Below, piece after piece: positions 55,207 through 64,000 of a stretch of DNA of 64,000 nt. A model generated the notes under the pieces. The model did not search any database. It had not been told where the DNA came from and saw only the letters and a program-made list of their open reading frames with translations. The translations under genes and the position numbers were made by a program. Source of the stretch: Thamnaconus septentrionalis (taxonomy: Eukaryota; Chordata; Actinopteri; Tetraodontiformes; Monacanthidae); assembly GCA_009823395.1 (NCBI GenBank), contig CM020505.1:9877129-9941128 (forward strand). Reading direction: 5' to 3'. How positions within the stretch are numbered: position 1 is the first letter of the stretch; each line of letters begins with the position of its first letter.

Positions 55207-55214
55207 CTTATATA
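55207..55214 (-). promoter_or_regulatory. pth1: pth1 TATA box (TATATAAG)
   Basis: TATATAAG on the minus strand, followed by GC-rich sequence and the predicted 5' UTR exon. A TATA promoter fits a tissue-restricted hormone gene. Confidence 0.7.
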
Positions 55215-56082
55215 CACTGTGGGCCCCCCCCCCACCATCATCAATGAGCCGTTTTCACTGTTGATGCTGATGTCACTCTTCCAATGCATTGATGGGGAGA
55301 GACATCTGCATGACACCACCATGACCACCGGCGCTCACGGTGAACTCATCTGTCAACGCCTCTCCAAAGTGGCCCATTCGTCACCGAGTTTTTGAACTTG
55401 TTCCATTTTCCCTCTTCTTGCTGTGTATTGGGGCTCTTTTAATGCGTAGAGAGACTTGGTGAAACAGATATTGCCCAGGATAGCTATAATTAGGGCGTGT
55501 GTCATGCCCATGGCGTGCAGTGAAAGCATATATTCTTTGAAATTGCAATGACTGTCAAGCTTAATTTATTAGCAATGCAATTTACTTTGTAGTTCAGCTC
55601 AAGCGAGCGCCCAAAGGTCATGAAGCGAGGCAAGTGGGCCGAGCCATCGGCCAAAACAGGTGATACCAACTGCTTTTCAGAAAGGCTGCACCTGTTCTTC
55701 AACTGCGTATAAAGAGTTCTGCCTCACCTTCTAAGCTGTTTGTTTATGGACAGTTGCCACTGCTTTCTGAGCAAAGTGGAAGCTTAGAATTTATATCACA
55801 AAAAAGACTGTTGGAATCTCAGTGTATCTATGGTCCTGGAGCGAGCAGATATGGCTGGTATTTGTGTTTTTCTTCTGTCTGCGTTGCCCATCAATGCGAC
55901 ACGGCGGTCGTGTGATGCATAACTCGTGAATCACCTTGCCACAGTGTCACAAGGTGCATTAGGTAACCCTGAAAGACATTTGATGAATGTGGCAAAGGAA
56001 TGGCTATGCCACCACTGAAGGAATCGGTGCTGGAGAAAGATCTATACCTTTCTGTCATTAAGGCTGCCCTCACAGTAGGCTT

Positions 56083-56110
<28 letters not shown>
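56083..56110. repeat. (CA)n microsatellite
   Basis: About 14 CA units. Confidence 0.95.
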
Positions 56111-56113
<3 letters not shown>

Positions 56114-56141
56114 CCAGCGATTTGGGTTTGGGCTTATTAAA

Positions 56142-56142
<1 letters not shown>

Positions 56143-56176
<34 letters not shown>
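56143..56176. repeat. (AAC)n microsatellite
   Basis: About 11 AAC units, 32 bp after the CA run. Confidence 0.95.
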
Positions 56177-59100
56177 CTTTCACTGGTTATTTGTTTTATT
56201 TTGTTATTTAAATGTAACATCCAAATCAGTAAATATTGAACTTGTCAGTTTATATATGTATGCATTTAGCTCATTGTGTTGTGTGTCTGAGCCTCAGCAT
56301 GTATTATCCAATCATGAGTCCATATCCCTGATTATACAGTACATTTCATTTATTTTTCTATTATCTATATCTTTAACAGTTTAAACACATCAGAATGTGC
56401 TTTATAACAGCTATTTCATTTTCCCCACAGCAGCACACCTGGCTCCGGTCGCTCCTCGTTTGGGCAGTGTTTCTATTATTTTCTTTTTTTAAATCCATCC
56501 ACATGGTTGATGCTGCCCTGTGTCTTTATCAGCCCATCTCCATCACGACATCGCGCCAGCAGTCAGCACAACCTGCGGCTTCAACTGGGTGAGATTTTAT
56601 GTACATATGTAGTAGTCAACCGAGTCTGCTCTCATTACCTCATGTGGTCACGACGTGAGCCATCTCAGCAATGGCATGCAGCTGGTGAGCAGGGCTACTT
56701 GACAGGGATTGATGGGAAGAATTGCACGCAAATCATTAACTTGGGTCACCCTCATGCCAAAAGAAAGTAACGCACATAAAAACGACTCATCTCTTTGAAC
56801 TATATATAAGCCTTTGGGCTGTAAATAGGCCACCTCGATGCTTTTGAGCGGTGTCAACGTGCTTAAATTAGGTTTTGTAGGCGGGAAGTCATAGTCAAAG
56901 TATTTACTCTTGCTTTGGACCTTTGACTCATCTGAGCTGTATTTCTTAACAATTTGTTTAACTCAGTGATATGTTCTCCGATAGTGTGTTTCAAGGCCTC
57001 GCATTCGGCCTCAAATTTGCTTTCCCAATGTTTTCCAGCAATATTAGATTCGATTTGACAAATTATGGCTATTGCACATTGTACTTCAAAATTCAGTTCA
57101 ATACATCTCAGTCACACAGACAATAATCAAGAGACACGAGTTTTGTATGACAAAAATAGCAACCTATATAATAGCAAGCTTATAAACAGACATAAAACCT
57201 AAAACCTAAAAGTCTTTTTGCCGGCCAAAAAAGAAGATGAAGTCCGTGCTCAACTGTAACTCTTTAAACTCTCCCCAATGAGTGACAGCACCACTAGCTG
57301 GGTGTTGGAGATTTGTCTTCTGGAGATCTGAGATGAATAATTTGGCTGAATTAACAGCGTAAAGCCGCTCCTCTGGCCAAGAGTAAAAGAAAGAGCAAGG
57401 TAAGGGACCTTTCAAGAAAAGTCTGATTTCTCTAGACAGCCTTGTTTACCAGGGGCCACCTCATGCTTTTCAGAAACCCATAAACAGAGTTGTTTTTATT
57501 TTAAACGAAACACGATCAAACCACTTTGAAGATATCACGTAACGTCCATCGGTTATATTTAGACTGTTGACATAATCGCAACCTTTGCCTGTGAAGTCGA
57601 GCCAACGCATTGGCCGTAACATTTCGTTATCGAGGTGATCCAGTGTGGCAATAAATCTTTTCGATGAGTGGCGCAAGCATCCCAGACTTGGTGGAGCTAC
57701 TCAACACTCTCCCTGCCAGCCTAAATGTTTTTTATCCTCTCATAAAAAGAGATTTACCAGGCTGCTCTGCGCTGGTCTTCTCAGAGTCACTTTATGAGGC
57801 GATGTTCTCTCACATCAAGCCATGACATAGCTTTGTAATATCCATCTGACTAAGCCGCACAGGTGCTGCTGGTGTCAAGTTTGTAGTTAGTAACTCCTCA
57901 CTGCCATCACCACCATCAGAGCTGACAGTAGTACTGGAGGATGAGGACAAAAAGGCCTGCTGCAGAACCTCTCTGTCCATTGAAACAGCGTCGCCTCAGT
58001 CTGTGCACTAAACTTTTCCACGCTAAAGCTCGAGCATGGTGTTTGTTCATCAATTGATCTTTCTTAAAATGATTTCATAGTTACGGCTCATTCTGTCATC
58101 CTCACCCTTTGTTAGCCTGAAAAAACGTCCCTCTCCCGCAACAACAGCTGTGCGCTATTACGTTTTGGCAGTGCGACGGCAATGGCTGTCTGGCAATATT
58201 GGTCATTATGTCTCGTTGCAGTGCCCCGCTCTGTGTGCGTGGGTGGGACACCTTGTGCTCCAGCAGCATTCATAAGAAAGACATGCGCCAACCTCCTAAA
58301 GGCCACTTCACATCACATGCACTGAATAGCTACAGTGGTTTTCAAAGCAGTGCCCCCCCCCCCACCCTCACTTCAATACCTAACACTGTAAAATCATTCA
58401 GGCTCGTCATGGTAAATTACAAAATTCCGAATGCATTGGTTCTTTTTACAGTACATGTATTTGGGATCAAACTCTACTATCATGCACAGAAATGCTTTTG
58501 AGAAAGAGCTCGAGCTCGACCGACATTTGCATTTACTTGTACAATTACAACGAATACCTGACTTCTGATAGCCGGATGTATCAAGCAATCATGTAAATTG
58601 TCGCCCTGCTTTTTAATACTGTCCTTATTTTAGCGTACCAATTGCTAAATGACAGTTTCAAATTTTCTCCAGAAGAGGTCACTGTGGTCCAATGGCTCAG
58701 TTGAGCGCGAATCCGCTGTAATTTGCTTGTTTTTCTGATAGTATTGTGCCTTTCAGTTAATTTGTATTTTGTGTACATTTTTTTTAATCTTATGGCAATT
58801 ACTGTCTCAAAACAATAGGACCAAACCGCCGTGGTGTGATATGCAAAACGTGTAATGCAGGTCAATATGAGGTAATTTGTGAAGTAATAATCAACTTAGT
58901 TCAGAAAAAGAACATTGGGGAGACTCGAGGTATCATAAAAGCAAACAAATAGAGAAGTATAATAAATAGATAAGTAAAATACATACTTGAATAACAGCCT
59001 AATATTATTATATAAAAAAAAGCTGTCAGTTCTGCCATTAATAGTTGTTTTGTCATTTACCTCTAGTCTGTGTTTCGCCTGCATTTAGATGAGGCAGGCT

Positions 59101-60075
59101 GCTCTTCCTCACTCTCTTGTTGTCTTTGTCACGTCGGCTCAGGCAGGCAGAACGCAAATACCCACTGTGCTCATAATTACAAGCACCCCAGCAAATTGAC
59201 TTTTTCCACTTGCTGAAATGACAATTTTTCAAGACATTGTCAGTGAAAAACAAACACGGATGTATATAGCTTGTGCGGCTTTCAACCCACCACTTTCTGT
59301 TTTTCAGGAACACAGCCGTTTTCACTTTTTTTCATTTGTGGCCAAATGTCAGAGACATTACAGTAAAATCAACAAAATGTAATTATTGATTTTTTTTTTT
59401 TAACATTACAATTTTTCCTAGACCCAAAGTAAGTCAACATTGAATTGTAGAAGCAAAACAGAAAATTACGGGAAAAGATGTAATGTCAGGATTCAAATTC
59501 CATGCATATTTTTCTCAGGATGCAACAGTCCTGGCCGCAACAACTCACATTTAATGATCTGTGATAAATACTTTCTGAGAGTCGATAAACTCCCTGGAAC
59601 AAAACTGCCCACGAGCTGTTTGATTGAAAGCCCTCCAGCCAGGCTGGCTTCCTCTGTATATTCTGAAGATTCACTCCGCTGAGTGTGTCTCATTTTGAAT
59701 CATTTGCATTCTGTGAGTTACATTTTCAGAGTCAATCTACTGTAATGAAAGGAGCCGTGAAATTTAAACTGCCTGATTTTCTGGAAACTACTTTGAAACT
59801 TTCAAAGCTATTTGGAGCAAACGTCCGCTTTCAAAACCTCTTTTTTTGAACAAGCACAGGCCAAGTGCTGCATTAGACTGATTGGGAGCCCAACAGTGTC
59901 ACCTGTGACTCTCAGGGTTTGTTAATAAGGTGCACAAAAACATAATAAGAACAATGTTTGACAACGCAGCCGTGTCACCTGCTGCAAACTGCTGACAGGA
60001 CTAGTTAGCCCTGCAGGCAAAGCTTCTTGCTAAGTCACCTGACAAAACATGGAGTGATTAAAGAGCTAATTAAAA

Positions 60076-60077
60076 CA

Positions 60078-60115
<38 letters not shown>

Positions 60116-60121
60116 CACACA
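60076..60121. repeat. (CA)n microsatellite
   Basis: About 22 CA units with GC interruptions. Confidence 0.95.
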
Positions 60122-60602
60122 AATATCACAATTAAAATATGTTCTCTTTCAAGTAGAGCAACCCTGAAACATGGCCGGCAGGTACTGTTGCTTTAACAGC
60201 ATTTAAACCCTCATTCTATTTCATACCTCAACACATATACAGAGGGAAATGCAATATTGGGAAATTTGCATGTGAAAAGTTTACAAAATAGACACAAATA
60301 TCTTGTGAAACCCATTATCCAGGCTTTATGTTCGGTTCCCTTTTGTTCAGACAAGCTGTGCTGCCAGTTCCAAACCTTGTGTGGTGATCACGTTGGCTGA
60401 GCTTCCTCATCTTTTTACATGTGAATCCATGGTTTCTGTGAGAAAGAGTAAGCATTCAAGAAAAAAAAAACCCTGATGATTAGGTAGTCACAAAGACTCT
60501 GTGATTAAATCTACGAGTGAGAAAAACAACTGCGACCTCTGACACAGGCTGTATCTCATCTTTTTAATTTCAGCAGCTTTGGAATGCACAAAAGCAAGTA
60601 TT

Positions 60603-60686
60603 TGTGTGTGTGTCTGTGTGTGTGTGCGTGCGTGCGTGTGTGTGTGTGTGTGAGAGAGAGAAAGAGAGAGAGAGAGAGTGTGTGTA
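60603..60686. repeat. Compound (GT)n(GA)n microsatellite
   Basis: An interrupted GT run with GCGT steps followed by a GA run and a short GT tail. Confidence 0.95.
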
Positions 60687-63023
60687 TAAGGGAAGGGATG
60701 GGCTCTGAAAATCTGCAGTTACCCAATTACAGCAGCAGAAACCGATTAGAGGGACATTATTGAGACGGCAAAAAACAGCTTTTGGACTTTTCTGGTAAGA
60801 TGTCTTGTATAAAATATTGATCGTCACCCAAAAAAAGAAAGGAAAAAAAAGCAATTTAAAAACAGGATGCTAACCAGCTGTGATGAGTGTCTTCTTGCAA
60901 ACAATTCAGCACCATTGATTTTCTCTGCTATGCTCTCAATTCTCCCAGTCTTCCTCTAATGGCAACGTTACAAAACTGGCTCCCAGTGGTTCCGCCAGTC
61001 CTGGTTCGTGTAACTCATACCAGGAAACCAGCAAACGGATAAATGACCGTTAATGCATTCTCCTAAGACAATTAAAATATTAATTTCCACATTCCACTTG
61101 TGTACAGTTGTTTGGCTGTGGTGGTTGCCCCCCCCATGTTTACACTCCTGCACCATAGACAGCTGGGAGCAGTCACGCTCAACGTGCGATTCATCACCCG
61201 AAGCCTTGAGCATCTGATCGTTTGAACGTTTGTGAATTCATGAGGCCCGCCAATTTGATACTCTCAGAGCGTTTCTGCCATAAATAAACAAGCTCCCCCC
61301 TAATAAAGACCTGTGTGCTATAGCTCACACTCCTTCAGGAGCAAAACTGATTCAAATTTCACCTGTCAGGATAAATTACTGTCATGGAAGTAGGAAAAAG
61401 AAAATCTATAAAGTATGCTTTCTTGCCAGTGGATATTTAAAGTTGAGAAAGGCTGCTTTGATAAAATACTGTGAGGGTCGGTTAAAGACACGTTTGACCT
61501 GCAGAGTCTTCGGGGAGCTTCCGTAGCTTGTGTGAGAGAAAAATATCAGCCTATGCATACTAAATGGTACAAAGGACAATAACAAAGTCGAGAGAAGGCA
61601 GGTTTAACCAGAAAGAGGGAGAGAGAGAATGAGAGCTTGATACATTCATTTACATATCCATTTGGCAAGTTTTAATTTACATGAAAGCAGAAAGTTTGAG
61701 TGACATTAATTCTGAAAGATCTAACTCTCTTTTAGTGTACTTGACCATTTTCATTTCATTGGCTGATCAGAGAGGAACGACAATTTAAAATGTAATTGCC
61801 AAGCTTGTTGCCGTAAGTCTTGCAAAACGGCAGGCCTAATGGTGTGTGAAGTGCGTGAAGTATTTCAAAAGACCATGAAGTTTGTGAATGTGCCTGAGAT
61901 TCTGGCCAGAACCTGCTATTAGCGAGCCTACCAGCAGAAGAAAAATGCCCAATCAAGACAAAAAAAAAGACATTGATGTTTGTTAGACAAACACGTTTTA
62001 CCTTTGAAAGTAGAATAGGAAATCTAACAAGTGGAAAAGGGAGCAAGAAGACACGACAATGGCAACAACTAAACAAATATTTTTGTTGAAGCCGATGAAA
62101 GGCACCGAATCAAGAAAGATCGACCACATGGAGGATTGTTATTTGTTTTTGTCTAGTTAATTTATGTGTGTGCGTGTGTTTGTGTGTGTGTTATCTGCGT
62201 GTGCTGTACCAAGAACTGGCTCCTTTCCTACGTTAATGTCCTGTTTTTTGATTATCACAAAGATAGTGAACGTCAAGCACGGCTTCCCACTTATGACTTG
62301 GAGCATTTTGAAATGAAAACAGCTCCGATAGGAATCAGTTTCGATGTTGTGGCAAAATATTGGCTTCATACCAACACATACCTCTGGGACAAAAATAAAC
62401 CTTGTATCAACATCTGTGTTGTGTGTTTAGCAAAAACGACACGCAACAAATTGAACGAATTCGGACGACACACAGACATGAGCAGTCACAAATATCCGTG
62501 TGGAATAAAACTGGATTGTGTCACTTTTTTTTTTCTATTTAAACTAACATTCACGTCTCTGCCAGAATCCATCTGATTAACAGGATTTAAGCAGATTAAC
62601 AACAGATAAGTCTTTCTGTTTCAGAGTACACACTCCCTATACCCCCTTGAACAAAGACTGGATCCCCAGGGAAGGAAAGATGGAGAAATCACGCGGACAG
62701 CAAGCGGAAGTGTCAGAGCCCCCGCATTTAGCAGCACGTTGACGGTGTCACTGTAATTATTCTTCCTGCCAGAAGAGGGAGACAGAAGTTTCAGATTACT
62801 GGATTGTAGCGTCCTAAAATTATGAAAGGATGTGTGAAGGGGATTATTGCACTTCATTATGACCAAAATCTTCTCATCTTCTCAAGTATTTCTTCTCCTG
62901 TCTTGATTATAAACCAACAAACCTAAACGGTGTAATATTACAGCTGCCATCCTCACAGCCAAACACTCTAATATGGAATAGAACCAATAGACAATAGACA
63001 ATAAATAAATAAATAAAATAAAA

Positions 63024-63024
<1 letters not shown>

Positions 63025-63064
<40 letters not shown>
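63025..63064. repeat. (ACT)n microsatellite
   Basis: About 13 ACT units following an (AAAT)n stretch. Confidence 0.96.
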
Positions 63065-63219
63065 ATGACCAACGTACCACCAGAAGGTCACCACAAACTC
63101 ATATCATGTCCAGAGATCCAGTTAACTACTGCGTTCTGGGTGAGTGGGAGCACTGGGGCAGAGTCACACCCACGACTGGAAGAGGGAGCCGCGACAACGC
63201 TTGCCGCTCTTATTTACAG

Positions 63220-63360
63220 GAAGTAAAGCCCAGGGGAAGTCACCCGGCTGATCACCGGAGCAGTGGCACCAGAAAAGTAATTAGACCTTCCCCCGAGAAC
63301 ATCTCCATTAATTGGAATCATTCAGGGGTGTCACAGTAGTCAGAGGTCAGCAGGCGGCCG
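63220..63360. promoter_or_regulatory. Candidate conserved non-coding element
   Basis: Repeat-free sequence with AAAGTAATTAGACC and CATTAATTGGAATCATT (homeodomain-like cores) beside GGGGTGTCACAG (T-box-like GGTGT). Judged from composition only. Confidence 0.2.
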
Positions 63361-64000
63361 AGAGGAAGTAGCAAAACGTCAGAATAGAGCGCCGCGTGTT
63401 AAAAACACACACACAGAAACGCTCATTAGAGTGACGCTGTATCGAATTGTAAAGCACACCAGTTGATGTGGCCGTGTTGTGATGATTCCTTGGAAAAGGG
63501 AAACAACAAGCATGGCTGGAGACACCAACACGGTGCCCGCGGTCTGCAGGAGGTTTCTGAGATACCATCGTGAAGCTAATTTTGTTGAAAAGCCCGAAGC
63601 ACAGATGTGATATGAACCTCTGCCGCGACACTTGATTGAAGTGTAAATTATTAATCACAATAATATTTTTTTTTCTAAATCTGCAAAGCAACACCTTGTA
63701 GCCAACAATCTTCTTTGATAACGAACACAGCGCAGGTCTGAATGACAAAGCCAGAGCGAAGCTTGCAGTCGCAGCAGTGATGTGCCAGCGGACTGGCGCT
63801 GCTGAGTCGCTGCCAGGCTGCTGTGTAAATGCCACCGATTCCAACACCATAGCTTTGCATAACTTCGCTGTTCTTTGCACAGCTTCATGCGGCCCCGTCC
63901 CTTATTATAAGTCAGAGGGGCGGCCCGCTGTCGCTATCATCACCTCGACAGCACAGAACCTAATCAGAGATAGTCATCTATCCTGCTAAGGCGATGTGAC

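Larger units (their letters stand above)
55215..64000. other. Gene-free region beyond pth1
   Basis: No recognisable exon is seen in 8.8 kb on either strand; in human the next gene is FAR1. It contains microsatellites (56083-56110, 56143-56176, 60076-60121, 60603-60686, 63025-63064) and ordered non-repetitive stretches at 56590-56770, 59690-59830 and 63220-63360. The longest ORFs (62166-62576 plus, 63347-63880 minus) show no domain and are judged chance. Confidence 0.6.

Noticed and set aside
54723..55247. 174-residue plus-strand ORF across pth1
   Set aside because: It overlaps pth1 exons, introns and the TATA region in antisense, with no similarity.
62166..62576. 136-residue plus-strand ORF starting in a GT run
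   Set aside because: The start lies in a microsatellite and no family is recognised; chance is likely.
63347..63880. 177-residue minus-strand ORF near the window end
   Set aside because: No recognised domain, splice context or codon pattern; consistent with chance.

Overview
The window reads as vertebrate nuclear DNA, most likely from a percomorph-type teleost. Coding sequence is sparse and split by GT-AG introns. Dinucleotide and tetranucleotide microsatellites are abundant, and small fish-type transposon derivatives (hAT and TTAA MITEs, tRNA-derived SINEs) lie in introns and spacers. There is no sign of bacterial, viral or plasmid organisation.

Four protein genes can be assembled by eye. 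(1) tead1 (+), positions ~4707 to ~34610: a TEAD/TEF-1 transcription factor of 425 residues. It appears to start at a non-AUG codon (ATT at 4736), as human TEAD1 does. It carries a tandem pair of alternative 63-bp exons (21008-21070 and 21161-21223) that swap the end of the DNA-recognition helix. (2) rassf10 (+), 36037-37365: an intronless 442-residue RA-domain and coiled-coil protein in a CpG-rich block. (3) btbd10 (-), 52611 down to 47670: nine coding exons, about 490 residues, an AKT-pathway BTB protein. (4) pth1 (-), 54961 down to 54539 plus a 5' UTR exon: a compact parathyroid hormone gene with TATA box, signal peptide, Lys-Arg cleavage site and a conserved PTH N-terminus.

Layout: 1-4706 5' intron of tead1; 4707-31215 tead1 coding exons with large introns (one of 13.9 kb); 31216-~34620 tead1 3' UTR; 34.6-36.0 kb spacer and rassf10 promoter; 36.0-37.6 kb rassf10; 37.6-46.9 kb gene-free spacer with SINEs, microsatellites and possible enhancers; 46.9-53.2 kb btbd10; 53.2-54.5 kb spacer; 54.5-55.2 kb pth1; 55.2-64 kb gene-free.

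The gene order matches the human 11p15 block TEAD1-RASSF10-ARNTL-BTBD10-PTH, except that no ARNTL (BMAL1) exon is visible between rassf10 and btbd10. The genes are not an operon and probably share no single pathway; the order is conserved synteny. The most notable observations are the tead1 alternative exon pair (which changes a protein kinase A-type RRKS site to RKKV), the non-AUG start, a btbd10 upstream ORF whose stop overlaps the main start as TGATG, the apparent absence of arntl, a 136-bp inverted repeat filling half of a 279-bp tead1 intron, and several intact small transposon copies with target-site duplications. Exon coordinates come from reading splice sites and protein similarity recalled from the families. 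No alignment or transcript data were available.
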